DNA of 64,000 nt, from positions 53,397,904 to 53,461,903 of the forward strand of contig JACMZG010000008.1 of the NCBI GenBank assembly GCA_018340805.1, given 5' to 3'. The stretch comes from Microvelia longipes (lineage: Eukaryota; Arthropoda; Insecta; Hemiptera; Veliidae). A program made the translations under genes and the position numbers. Below are positions 47,975 through 60,189 of this stretch, one piece after another. The first letter of the stretch is position 1, and every line of letters starts with the position of its first letter. The notes under the pieces were generated by a model. That model was not told the origin of the DNA. It was given only the letters and a program-made list of their open reading frames with translations, and made no database searches.

Positions 47975-48455
47975 GTTTCGTTTCAATATGGCAAGTATAT
48001 CTTTAATTGTTTTTTATCAAAAAAGGTAAGAAACATCGAACGAGGTCAGTACTTAGATGGGTGACAACAGGGAATAAAATCAATGTATTTACAGAGGACG
48101 AGCAAAGCGAATTTGAAGACGTGTTGCAGTACATTTAGTGATTTCTTACATTGGGAGGACGAGCAAAGCGAGTTAGAAGACGTGTTGCAGTACATTTAGT
48201 GATTTCTTACATTGGGAGGACGAGCAAAGCGAGTTAGAAGACGTGTTGCAGTACATTTAGTGATTTCTTATATTGGGAGGGAGCTTCATACGTGTTGCAG
48301 TAGGATTTTTGTATTGGGAGGACGAGCAAAGTGAGTTAGAAGACGTGTTGCAGTACATTTAGTGATATCTTATATTGGGAGGAGGAGCAAAGCGAGTCCG
48401 AAGTAGTAAGAATAAGCGTAGCGAATCTGACGTTGTGAGGATCAGTCCCGATTTT
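47975..48455 (+). repeat. 5S-module repeat copy (5'-truncated) with internal tandem expansion
   Basis: It starts at GTTTCAATATGGCAAGTATA. The module at 48023-48079 is one of the best preserved against 5S rRNA: AACATCGAACGAGGTCAGTA, then CTTAGATGGGTGACAACAGG. The following GAGGACGAGCAAAGCGA segment has been multiplied (next entry). Confidence 0.85.
48095..48410 (+). repeat. 61-bp tandem repeat
   Basis: AGGACGAGCAAAGCGAGTTA begins units at 48095, 48156, 48217, 48278 (damaged), 48319 and 48380. The spacing is 61 bases except one shortened unit of 41. Each unit also has GACGTGTTGCAGTACATTTA. Confidence 0.95.
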
Positions 48456-51000
48456 TTCTAATGTTTTCTAGTGTGTTCTTCAATTTAATGAAGCAAACAA
48501 ATATGTATTTTGACTATATTAACGTCTATACTAGCATCACAATAACTCATGTAATCCAAAACAGAATGTCTACAACTATAATTATGGGGTGCAAAAATAC
48601 ACTGTGGTTATGAATACATAACTAATAGTATAAACATTATTATTATTGTATAACAAATATTATTTTGAACCTAATACAGTACAATTATATATTAGCTAAT
48701 AATATACAATTGAATTTAATTATAATTAAATGAAATTTACCATTAATTATATATTTAAAAACAGCTGACTATAACAAGTTGCTCCTTTTAGAGAAACAAT
48801 GTCACGTAGAAATATAAATATCAATGTTATGTTTGTTATGTTATGTTCAATCCGGAATAAATATTTGGTAAAATTATGAATACCGAAACTTTAGTAAACT
48901 TCAGGTGAATGTGCGGTTAGGAATGTAGGTAGTTTCTAAAGAAGTATATGATAAAGTAATAACGTTTCTTTGCTCTTCTGATGCTTAAAAGCGCCTTGCG
49001 TGTAATAGGTAATTATAGTGCACTTAATTAATTAGTAAATTTAGGAATGCAATAATAATTGTCAGCTCTTATTACTTTTATCATAAAAATAGGCATGGTA
49101 TAAAAACAAGATCCCTTCGGTCTCTTGGCCGCCCTGCGGCCCCATATAGGTTGTACTTTATCAGTTAGTCATATTACAGGTTTATATAAGTAGCATACTG
49201 CCACGATATAATACAATATTTAAATGTATTACTTAAAAAATTTGATTTGTTTACATTGCGTAATATGTGAAAATCAATAAAACCATAACTAATCCTGATA
49301 ATACAGGGTAACTTTGTAGTTTTGATAACCATACACAGTAGTAAAAGTATACAAAATTTCAGATCAAAACAAACACTATTTAAAGATTTGTGATTTGAAC
49401 AAAATCATCTTTAAAAGAATAGAACGCGGAAATTGGCAATAAAGCATAGAGATATCATAACTAGAGGGGTCGTATTGGGTTGAATTTAAAAAACCGAGAA
49501 AGTATCCTTATCCCCTTCGACTATTGATATAATCAAATAAACAGTACAAAATTATAGTAATCTATAAAATAACACCCTTAAAAAGACAAAACAAAACACA
49601 AACAACGTGTGAAAAGCAGTTGACAATTGATTTATAATAACCTTATCTCTCTCTTAGACGATGTTTCAATGAGGTTACACAGAGCCCTTAAAGCCAAAAG
49701 CCTCAAAAATATGTTTTAAGCCTTTCAATGTAATTAGATAGGCTATGTCCCCTTTAGTCATGTATCTCTATACTACAATAAAGTAATTTTATTGCTTAAA
49801 ACTGTTCATAAATGGTAAATCAATAAAATTTCCCCAGTAAATAAATGCCACTTTACAGTACACTTACATTGTATACAAATGAGTTAGACAGCAAGGGTCA
49901 CTGCACACCAGCATCTTACACCTAAATGTAGAGTTAGGTGTACAATATCATTACCTGATTATATCATTATAATACATGCATACATTAGAATGTGACACAC
50001 ATTATTAATTGTTAAACCTTTTGAAGTGACGTCTTCAGTTTGCCACGCTTCTAAAATTAAAACATCAATAGCGGGTTCAATTAAAATCACAAACGCACAC
50101 GAGGTTCTACTACTAGGCCATAAGAGAATCTTTAATTTTAAACACACTGTACCGTCTCAGCAGTGGAGGCCGTTAAAGCAGGGTTCACATTCTAGGCAAC
50201 GCTCGTAGTTTATATAAGATTATTGTCTAATTAAATTATCGCTAACTTTAGAATACACTTGAAGCGTAACAGTTGCCACTACCACCTAAAATTGTTTCCG
50301 CAAGGGTCACCCTGATGAGTCCAAAGACTAAATACATATTATTTTATGTATTAAAAAAACACTGACAAAAACTAAATAACTGAACAGATAAATTTGAGAA
50401 AAAGCAAAAAAATATAAATCTAAGAAAATAAATTGTTATATTTTGCAAGGCCACATAGATGTCACGTAAATGGATAAAAATGAATCTTATACTTAAAAAA
50501 AGAGGGAAAAAAATGTTGCGGTGTCATGAAGTAATAAATAGGTCAAGTGTATATCTAAATTTTAAATGTATTTTTATTACATATATTCATAAATACGACG
50601 ACTGAAAAAAAGCAAAAAGAAAACCAAAAAGCAGTACACAAAACACTCGTAAACAAAACAAGTACAAAACAAACAAAAAAAAAGAATACCAATAAAATAC
50701 ACTAAAAGCTTTTTAAAACATTAATAACACCAACATCTGTGAGAAAGTAACGATTCTACCAACTTAGCTACGCTATAAAACCAGGACAAATATTTAACTA
50801 ACATTAAAACCAATATTTGAATTACATCAAGTGAAATGTAAACATAATTTCAAATTCACTATTTTATCGTCATATCAAATCAAAATACAAAGGAGTCTCA
50901 CATGTTAAGCATAATTTAAATTTGTTATAAATACAATTATAAGTTTAAATATTTTATACATCTGATAAATTAGTCCACTGTAATAGTAATTTATGCACGA
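48456..51000. other. No recognised genes
   Basis: This is AT-rich sequence. A segment near 49960-50210 is open in both strands but unrecognised. A hammerhead-like core lies at 50312-50332 (next entry). Confidence 0.4.
50312..50332 (+). ncRNA. Degenerate hammerhead-like core
   Basis: It reads CTGATGA, stem GTC/GAC with loop CAAA, then TAAA. It is preceded by GGGTCACC, which resembles the stem I side of known natural hammerheads. The GAAA box is changed to TAAA, so cleavage is unlikely. Confidence 0.3.
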
Positions 51001-51009
51001 AAGAAGTAA

Positions 51010-51400
51010 AAAATGATGCTGTTAGTTTGTTCCTAAGACGAGAGCATAGGGAACCAAAGTTTTTAACTTCCGATGCAAATCAGAGGGAGGTATGACTATT
51101 AACTCCCGAGACGAAGCCGAGAAAAGTAATTATTGCAAGGAAAAAATTAGCATTTTACTCCTAAGGTGCATACAAGATTTTATATACAGACTTGACGTCA
51201 TTTAAAAATTGACATATTCTTAAATTTTATAAGAGGATTCAAAAATTTAATAGTTCTTAAATTGCACATTCATAAGTAGTATTTATTTTTTTATGGTCTA
51301 AACAACTTCTTTTGCCCTTAAATGAATTTTGAATAAATTCTTTTTTTGTTCGGGTCATCTTTAAAAATGTTGGGGGTGACGCCAAAAAACAAAATTCAAT
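51010..51400 (+). repeat. AACTTCTTTTG-family copy
   Basis: It follows the 21.2 kb copy: GTTAGTTTGTTC, GACGAAGCCGAGAA, AAGGTGCATACAAGAT, GACGTCATTTAA, AACAACTTCTTTTG and GTTGGGGGTGACGCC. Confidence 0.75.
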
Positions 51401-51429
51401 TTTTTAGAATTTTTGAGAAAAAATTCACT

Positions 51430-51520
51430 ACTGTAAACAAGAAATGCATTAAGAAATGCACTAGTGTTTACAAGAAATGCACGTGTGTTTACAAGAAATG
51501 CTTTAGTGTTAAGGAGAAAT
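51430..51520 (+). repeat. Short tandem repeat following the AACTTCTTTTG-family copy
   Basis: About four units of roughly 24 bases contain GTTTACAAGAAATGC(A/T). The open frame across it (repeated Lys-Lys-Cys) is a repeat translation. Confidence 0.85.
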
Positions 51521-52600
51521 TTGCACATCTATACATACGTACAGACCTCAACTATTTTTTATTTTCGGATTTGTAGGTATTGAAACGTTGGCATTTGATG
51601 AAAAACGTTGGCGATACGTTTTTTGCTAATGCAATGGCTTCTTTCTTTTTTTAAAAAGTAGGGAACCAATGTAATTTTAGCTCAATTTCAAAATAATTAG
51701 TTTTACATAATTAAAATGAATTTCACAAAAATCATTAAAATATGTCAACAGGGCGAAAAAAAAAATCTAAATCAAATTTTAATTTTATTTTTCCTCAATT
51801 TTTCTCATTTTTGTGACCAAAATAAAACATTCTATCTAGAAAAATGTTTTATACAAAAATGTTGGAAACTGATACATTTCCATGTTTTAATTATTACTCG
51901 ACACCTTCATTTAATAATATGGATTTATTCTGTTTTCACCCGTATGGCGAAAAGAAAAAACAGGCACCTAAATTTTTAATAAAATGTTGATTAAAAAAAA
52001 TAACAATACTTTTTTAAAACAAATTAAGAAATATATAACCTTTTGCATAAAGTAATAAAAAACTGTACAAGGAATTTAAAACAGCACTTAGGCAAATAAT
52101 TATATGCGCTCATAAAGCAAGATTTCTTAAAAACCAAAAAAGACATCAAACATCTAATAAGCCGAAATAAGGAAATAATAATTTACAAGATAAAAAATAA
52201 GCAACGACAAAAATTTTGGCGCGGAGGTCTGCATGTCAGGCGGGCACATTCCCTGTCAGTCAGGCACATTCCCTTAGAAATGGTTGCCTTCATAATAAGT
52301 AATATATTTCTTGCTTAAGTTTTGGTTTATGATTTATATCTTAAAAAATTTCTTAATCAATTTTTTCTGGTTTGATATTGAATTTATTCTATTTGTCATA
52401 CAAAACTATATCATCTTTGCGAATTTGGCACGGCATACCTCAATATACACTTTATTAAAAATAAGCATAGTTTATGCTATATTAATTTAGCGCATTTCTT
52501 TCGAAAAATCAAGTACACATTAATAATGCTACTTCACACATTATAAAGCATAAACAGGCGAGCATAGTTACCCTTATCGCAAAACATATTTTTTGCGATA
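51521..52600. other. No recognised genes
   Basis: At 52225-52275 a 20-bp word (TGTCAGGCGGGCACATTCCC / TGTCAGTCAGGCACATTCCC) occurs twice in tandem. Confidence 0.4.
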
Positions 52601-52639
52601 CAGGTTTTTTGAAAACAGGTTTTTCAAAAATGTCTTATA

Positions 52640-52764
52640 TATAATATATAAGTATGTGTATATATATATTATATATATTATATATATTATTCTATATATA
52701 TATATATATATATATATGTGTATATATATATATATATTATTTATATATATATATATATTATGAT

Positions 52765-52792
<28 letters not shown>
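52640..52792. repeat. (TA)n tract
   Basis: Near-pure TA repeats. The Tyr/Ile open frames on both strands are artefacts. A second short TA run lies at 52885-52908. Confidence 0.97.
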
Positions 52793-52795
<3 letters not shown>

Positions 52796-52804
52796 CCTCT
52801 CCGT

Positions 52805-52825
52805 CAGACGAAGACTTAGTCGAAA
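52805..52825 (+). ncRNA. Hammerhead-like core motif
   Basis: It reads CAGACGA, A, stem GAC/GTC with loop TTA, then GAAA. It is followed by CGTTACCAAATTTC. The CTGACGA-N-stem-GTCGAAACG pattern is widespread in animal repeats, often at Penelope-like element ends. Here the first box has CA for CT, so it is probably inactive. Confidence 0.35.
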
Positions 52826-52919
52826 CGTTACCAAATTTCATAAGTCTTTTCTAAGTGTTTTCTATTTAAAATTCTTTATATTCAGTATATATATATATAT
52901 ATATATCCTTCGCTAAAAT

Positions 52920-54570
52920 ACAATACACATGTTAGCATAGCGGACCACGGGGCGGCTCGACAATAGCATTACTTATGGATGCAGGAATGCTCAGTATTAT
53001 TTTTTTAGCAAGTCGTACTTGGTTGGTAAATAGAAAAAAAATATCATAAATATTGGTTAGTATTAAAGTTGACCGCTATTCATCACACACAGATATAAAT
53101 ACGAAAAAAGTAGAAAATCCAATCAACAATACAGATAATCTTCACTAGCAAAAAGCCATCATATAAATCAAGAGACATAAAACCAACAGATTGACGAGTG
53201 TTGCGGGCCCTGACGTCTCTATACCAATCCCTATCACGCTCAACAAATCCGGATTTTCTTTTAATGCTATTTGCCAACACAACAAAAATAGGAAGCTAGG
53301 AAAAATGAACAATACATACAAAAATAAATGAATTTTTAACACGGCAGATTTTTATTAATTTATTTATATATTTAAATGTTTTATTAGCGAATTTTCAAAG
53401 GAAATAAATCATACAAGTTACCCATCATACCAGGCATTAAACACTTCAAATTTTCAATACTTCAAATTCAATTAAAAAATACCAATATTTATATATAGAA
53501 GTAAACGAAGTAGCGAAGCAATTAAAATTAACAATAAAATGTCAATCAAAAAGAAAAATACATTTTTGATCACTCATCCGTAAACTAAATCAATTAAAAC
53601 TTTTAATGTCTTTTTACATAAAGTACTTGACAGAAGTATTCAAATTGTGTAATAAGAGCAATCATGTTTATTTAAAATGTTTTTTTTTTTACTTTTATAA
53701 TAGAGAAAAAATACACAATTCCTAACAATAAATAACAAATAAGTTATAAAAATTTAAAAAAATAGTTATACATAACTGAAATGCTGTGTCTGTTCTACAA
53801 GAGGGACCAAAAATTTCCCCTCTCCCAGACATAATTCTTTGGAATTGAATTATTGAAACTTTTTGTTATGGAACTTCTTTTTATTGGATAGTTATTTTCG
53901 GGAGTCCCATCACACACAGAATTTAACGAAAAAATAAATTGGAAATATATCTTTTATCGGGCCTTTTGAGTTCTAGATATGAATACAAGACATTTTGTTT
54001 CTCACATAAATTTTTACTAACGCCGCTACTTTGGCGAGGATAAACGCCGAAAATGTAAAAATGGTTGTTTGTAAAAATGGGTATGAAAAAAATTTGCCAA
54101 AAGTAAAAAAGGCCAAATTTTTGACAAATCCTATATTACATGTTCAGTTTTTTTTTTAATTCATCGTTAATCTTTTCCATAAATCTAGTAGCATTAGTGA
54201 CTAATAATACCTTAAAATAAGGTAAAGGTGATGATCTGTGTTGTTAGGCCTAAAATAAGTTTTGAAGTAAAAGTCAATTTCTACACTTTGGGCACTTAAA
54301 TAGCAGTCTAGAACTTAAAAAGCTCAATAGAAGACCACCTCCCAATTTGCTATCTTTTTTTCGCCAAATCTGCTGTTGGATGGAACGAACACCTGAAGTT
54401 AACTAAGCCACCGGAAAGTTCTTTTTACAAAAAAGTACTCTAAGTTTCATAAATTTAAACCAAATGGTTTAAGATTTAAGATAGGGGTTTGGTCCAGCCT
54501 ATGTACTCCTAAAATTCATCAACAACAGATTAACGAGCCCAAATAAAATAAAGTTATTGGAACGATCATC
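52920..54570. other. No recognised genes
   Basis: Bases 53145-53342 are open on the minus strand in two frames and slightly GC-richer, but neither translation is recognised and splice sites are not convincing. Confidence 0.35.
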
Positions 54571-54575
54571 AGTCA

Positions 54576-54603
54576 CTGATGATGACCTCTTGATAGGTCG
54601 AAA
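54576..54603 (+). ncRNA. Hammerhead-like core motif with intact boxes
   Basis: It reads CTGATGA (54576-54582), T, a 5-bp perfect stem GACCT/AGGTC with loop CTTGAT, then GAAA (54600-54603). Both catalytic boxes fit the hammerhead consensus, but one extra base precedes the stem. I cannot find a convincing closing stem III in the immediate flanks. Confidence 0.4.
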
Positions 54604-54609
54604 GCGCTC

Positions 54610-57320
54610 TGCTTTACTTTTGATAAAATATATAACTGTGGAGAGACTTTTTATTCTTTCGTTCTATTATAACGAAGAGGTATATGTAAATGTGACATAT
54701 CTTTTACCTGTATAAGAAAATCATCAATGTCCCAGTAGGATAGCGAGGCTTTCAGTCGTCATTATTTAATGTTAAAGTAACTAAATCTACCAGCTTAAAT
54801 ATTAATTACTAATATTGAAATTAAGTTTTTAAAGCTGACGAAGACAAATAATAAGCAAACGAAACTTGTTAAAGTGAAATATTTTATGACTATGACAGTT
54901 AAGTTCCTACGGGATATTGCCAGTAAAGTATGATGTGCAATCAATAAAATAGGCAATTCATTTTATAGCCAAAACCCCACTAGACAAAACCGCTCTAATA
55001 TGTTTTAATGTTCGTGTAATGTTTCGTTACGTTTTAATAAGCTCATGAACACTAGGAAATTACTTTCATTTACCCCAAATCCAATGGTTTTTTTTGTTTC
55101 ATAAGCAATACTTGGGTATACAGAGTACAAGAACTAATATAAAGCTGAATAATCAGAGTATAAAGGAAGGAGGAAAAGGTTAGAGACTGGCTAGCAAAGG
55201 AAGGCTGCAGGTTTTAGAATCAGCCTCCCATTTGCTTTGACAAGGCAAAAGAGAATAAATGAACTCGGAGAGATGAAGGAAAACTAATTGGCCGACAACA
55301 ATGGACAATGCATCCAGGCTGGTTCATAATTACAACATCCCAAAAAACTACCTCGTTGACAGACCTAACAAGCATTTCTCTTCAACGACCAAACAATGTA
55401 TTATACAAATCATTTTGTACTCCCTACAATCCAGAAACTGATGTCCAGATAATGGGGAATTGATTGATTATTAAATGTAGGATATGAAAGCGTTCTAATG
55501 TTAATCGTTAAATTATACCTTCAAATGGCTATTTAGAGGCAACCTAAAAGATAAAACCACAGTTAACAGGCATATACGTATTATTTACTTTAAAGGAATT
55601 GTGGCAGATCCCTTTGAAATTGTGGCAGATGTATTAGAGGCTAATTTAATTTAAAATTTAAAAAGTTATAAATAGACACAAATGTTATTAATTATACACT
55701 TAACTTAAAACAAATTTAAGTGCATTTCCATATTTTATTTAAGGTATTATTTTAGTATTCTCATGTAAGTGAAGTGCATTTTTATATTTTGTTTTTAAGT
55801 ATTATTTGATATTCTCACTCAAGTCTTACGTATGGGTTGGTTATTTGTAGCCACAAAAACATAATACGAATCACATAAAAACACTTTTTTAAGTATTAAA
55901 ATTAATTATGTAATCGCGCGTTTTTAAGGCTTTAATAACGTATTGAGGGTAGATGAAACGAAAAAAAAGTAATTTGATATAAATAGACTCCCTTTTATAT
56001 TATTTTAAAATTTAGTAAAAAAATATCTATAATACATTTTTCGTTGTAAAATAAAATAAAAAAATAAAATACAAAATTAGGATATGTTACATCCTTTATA
56101 ATTGTTTATTTTAATATCATTTAAAAGTTTAATTTTTAATAAATTTTAATTTAGAATTCATTTTTGTGCTAGAACCATATTTTATATAATACTTCAAGCA
56201 AATTAAATCTTTAAATTTATTTTAATATAAATTATCTTTTTTAATTATTTTTCCTACGAATAAGTTTTTTATTAGAGTTAAAATCTGGTTTGTTTTATGG
56301 ATTCACAGAGTTATACTTTTCATAGAGATGGCAGATAAGGCAAGGGACATCTACCTCCAAGCATTAATAACTGTAGACAATTAGAAAAAAATTTCCATTT
56401 TTAGCGTTTATACTCAATTCTTTACTTTTTTAGAACGACTCCCTTAAAATGAAAACCTCCTTTAATTTCCACCGCATTTTTTCCCCTCAATTCAATCTGC
56501 ATTATTCAACCAAAAAAATTGCTTCGAAAACTTTTTCGTAGTTTTCTTCTGACCCTAAAATAAAAAGTATGCAAAATATAAGTTTTTGTCTTATTATCTT
56601 CAGAGTTAATTAGGAGTTGCTTCAGTCTCAAGGCAAGCAATTGAAAATAATAATTTGTTCATTGAATGCAAGACTAATGAACTAGAAGAGTTCCCCCGAG
56701 AGATACATCTCCAACCACGAGCTATTTTTCTTCTTTTCCTCTAATTATACGATATAATATCTCAAATTTTCCGCATGAATAAAGTTTTCTATTTACTTAA
56801 AAAGCTACCATTTATATTTCACCATTTTATACAAATAAAAGGAGTAAGATTTAAAAATTAACTCAATATTGAATAAACTTAATTTACAGAGACACGTGCA
56901 TGACTAAAAATGATTTATTCCGAACACACGAGGGCAATATAAAATAAATAAGTGAAAATAGTTTAAAAAGTTACAAATCACAGAGCTAGTTTTATTTGCT
57001 CGAGAGCAGTGAATGAAGAACGCACATAAAGCACGTTATAACAATGCTAACAGTAATCGATTCAATACAAACAATTACTATCTTTCACAAGATTCTTGGC
57101 AGGTCAAAATTTAGCTAAGTCATTAGTCAAATCAGAAAACAGGATTCGTTATCTTAAAAAGTTTTAGGAAGATACTTAAAAATCCTACTTTGCTAACCAA
57201 ATTTTCAATATAAATACCACATGAGTTATTAATATTAGTTAATCATAGTAATAACACTTTCATATTCTGTTTAATATTGTGTCTAATTAATACTTTCATT
57301 AATTGAAAGAATGTAAAATA
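54610..57320. other. No recognised features
   Basis: This is AT-rich sequence. The block at 55200-55400 is more complex but not recognised. Confidence 0.4.
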
Positions 57321-57324
57321 TTAG

Positions 57325-58026
57325 GTACGGCGTACATCGGAACCTTTCCTTTCCTCATCACATAGGATCCGATACGCTGAACCTCCCTACTTCCTCAGAA
57401 TATAAAAATAACCAAATTTATACTGCAACTTGTCTTTGACTCGCTTCACTCGTCGTGAGATAGTCAATAAATTAGTTTCATTACCAGCGGTCACCCATTC
57501 AGACAATGACCACGCTCGATACTGGTTCACTTTTACGATCCAACAAAAATCGAAGTTTCGTTTTGTTCGAATACTTGTCGTATTCAAACAAAACGTAGTG
57601 TAATTATTTATTACGAAAATTTAAACATGGCCTTCTTTCTTCCTTTCACAATAATACAATTCTATTTCATGGTTGCGATCATTCTCAAAATGATCGCAAC
57701 ATGTTTCTGCCGTTTATGATAGTTCGGAATTTTTGCTGCATTGTTAGGGGTAAAGATAGCACAAAATAATTATATTCCGGATACCAAAAAAATGTATTAC
57801 ACCAATAAATTGATTTTTGCACAAAGTTTCAATTCTCCAGAATAAATACACTGGGAGCTACAATAATAACAGACACACACACACATACATAACAGACAAC
57901 TTTGTGAAAACCACACAGGAGACCTTAAAAATACCTGAAACGAATAATTCAGATGACATCCCGGTTTCAAATTTGTCCTCGTCAACATAATACTTTTTCT
58001 TTATACCAACATACAAATGAGAAAAA
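57325..58026 (-). repeat. 5S-module repeat, near full-length copy
   Basis: Minus-strand copy. The module at 57484-57541 reads GATCGTAAAAGTGAACCAGT, then GTCATTGTCTGAATGGGTGA and CCGC. Two AGCGAAGCGA-type words are toward 57440. The GGAGCTACAATAATAACAGA and CACACACAC tract is at 57850-57890, and the end is ATACCAACATACAAATGAG. Two palindromes (57559-57595 and 57672-57700) interrupt it. Confidence 0.85.
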
Positions 58027-58059
58027 TAAAATTAGATACCAAAAAAATGAATACGGAGA

Positions 58060-58200
58060 ATTATCATTAATATAGAGGGAGTTACGACACTAATAGACAG
58101 GAGAATAAAAACCAATTAGGTCATATAAAATACCTGACATTTATTTTTCACCTGCATACTTGGTTATTTTTTGGGTGAATACGATACTTTTCTTATTGAA
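58060..58200 (-). repeat. Short diverged fragment of the 5S-module family
   Basis: GGGAGTTACGACACTAATAG, then AATACCTGACATTTATTTTT and ATACGATACTTTTCTTAT, are family blocks in order. The fragment follows the complete copy almost directly. Confidence 0.5.
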
Positions 58201-60185
58201 CTAATTAAAAAAAGTATTGACTTAAATTAAAAGAATGGTTATTTAAAACTCAACTTACCATTTATTAGGAATAAGTAAAAAAATAACTAGCTAAAGATAG
58301 TATGATGTCAAGTGTACCAACATTATAGAGAACAATAATCACTTTGAGTTGTAAAGAATCCAATTCTATTTCTCTGCCCCCTGCCCACAACCAATACAAT
58401 CAAAACTCAATCATCTGTTGGCAATTTCAGTTTTTTCCTATATTTTTATTTATTTATTTCACTTTTTAACAGGTTTTGTATTTATTTATTTTCTCGTTTT
58501 TCAACGCCATCTTTTATTTGATTGATATTTTTCTATTTATACATCCCTTTTAAAATATAATACATTGCAGTTTTTTTTTAAATGGAGTATTAGAATTATT
58601 TGATATATTGAACACTTACCAAGGGCTACTGTTAGAATTATTCTCGCCTCCTTAATAACATTGGATTCTGAAAAAAAAGAAAAAAAATCATAAATGGGAG
58701 TAATTAAATGAAACAGAAGTATAAAATGAACCTACCACCGCTCGGAGGTAGGCACGCTTCCATATACTTCATTTGCCAATTCTTAGCAATTTCCCAAATT
58801 AATAATGGTTTTGAATAGGAATTTCCTAAACATATTTATTACTTTTCCTCATTTAAAAAAATTGTTGTCGAAAAACTATCCGAAAAATTTCGGATATAAA
58901 ATATACTGGAGTGGGAGGATTAAAATGTCTAAATATATTCCCTAATATTAGTTGAATAAATTAACAAAAGGTTAATAAGGGATGAATTTAAAATTGAAAC
59001 AAACCGCATTAGAGAGTCAACAAATGTCAATGAATCAATTAGTAAGTTATTGCTTTAGTTTACAAAAACCTCAAAACAGAAGAAGAGCCACAGATAACCT
59101 TTTAAATATTTACGCTATTTAAAGAACTGTCAAATTAGAGATGGGATCAAGACAAAACTACCTGCTCTGCAAAATAAAGGCTGTCTCCAAGCGACAGACT
59201 TTCAGTAACAGGTACAGGTCATAACTATAATAAATATTTCCCTACATTACGTCTAGGAAATGAGTCTCTAGTCATTTTTATCACTGGGCCGCCACGAAGT
59301 ACAAAAACGCAAAAATTGACTTTCAACTTATGTCAAGGAAAAAACATTTTTTAAAAATTTTAATAAAAGGTGAGGATATTAATGGTAAGGAAAAAGGAAC
59401 CCTTTATTTAAATAAAGAGCTTTGGTAAACTTTCAAATGAAAAACCGTAAAACAATTGTGTCCCGGTAATAATAAAACCCCACAGAGGAAAATACAAAAA
59501 GCTGACAAAGGAAAAGAAAAGGATCGGGATAATTTTAAATATTTATCTTAGCTACAGGAGCTTTAAAGAGAATAGTCAATGATTATTGTTTATAAAGAGC
59601 TTAATATTGATGAGCTCTAAGGACACAGTAACCCTTATTGCTTTTACCCTGTTTGCAAATATAAGAGAATTATAAAGGTATTGGTATCTAAGAATTTAAG
59701 CTTCAAGTCTACAGGTAATAGAATAGTGTCTAGTGTAAGCTGATAGCATAGTGTATGGTATAATAATGGTATACTATGCATATAACATGGATAATATAGC
59801 GAAACAACTTGTATGTTTAGTTGAACAATGGAAAACATAGTAGTAAGAGTCAGCAAAAAAGTTTAATGTACATTAGACTTGTATATTATACAAGACAAGC
59901 TGTTTTAAGTCTACTAAATTAGGAACAAACATAATAAAATTTAAATTATAAATAAAATATTTTATAATGAAATTAAGTTAATAAAGAATTAAATTGAAGG
60001 ACTTAAATAGACTTAAGTCAAAACCAAAAACCATACACAGATTTATTATGAACGTCAAAAAATCGCGAAAGGGCCAGCAAGGATACATATCGGCATTCGT
60101 ATGTAACATTTGACATAATCAAGTAAGATTGGTTGTTCAGGATAGTTGACAGTATTCATACATATATGCGAAGTTTATTGTTAGA
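58201..60185. other. No recognised features
   Basis: AT-rich sequence; only short open frames. Confidence 0.4.
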
Positions 60186-60189
60186 CATT

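Noticed and set aside
49959..50208. Opposite open frames around 50.1 kb
   Set aside because: The minus reading (VILIEPAIDVLILEAWQ) looks protein-like but could not be tied to any family or exon boundary.
52574..52854. Tyr/Ile-rich open frames (also 25066-25248)
   Set aside because: They are translations of (TA)n and (GT)n microsatellites.
53145..53342. Minus-strand hydrophobic frame and an overlapping charged frame (GFVERDRDWYRDVRARN)
   Set aside because: Neither is recognised, splice sites are weak, and the overlap of two open frames points to chance in a GC-richer patch.
19027..57541. Genuine 5S rRNA genes at the 5S-like modules
   Set aside because: Only about 55-65 bases of the 3' half are present, diverged, without the 5' half or a terminator, and always within the same larger repeat.
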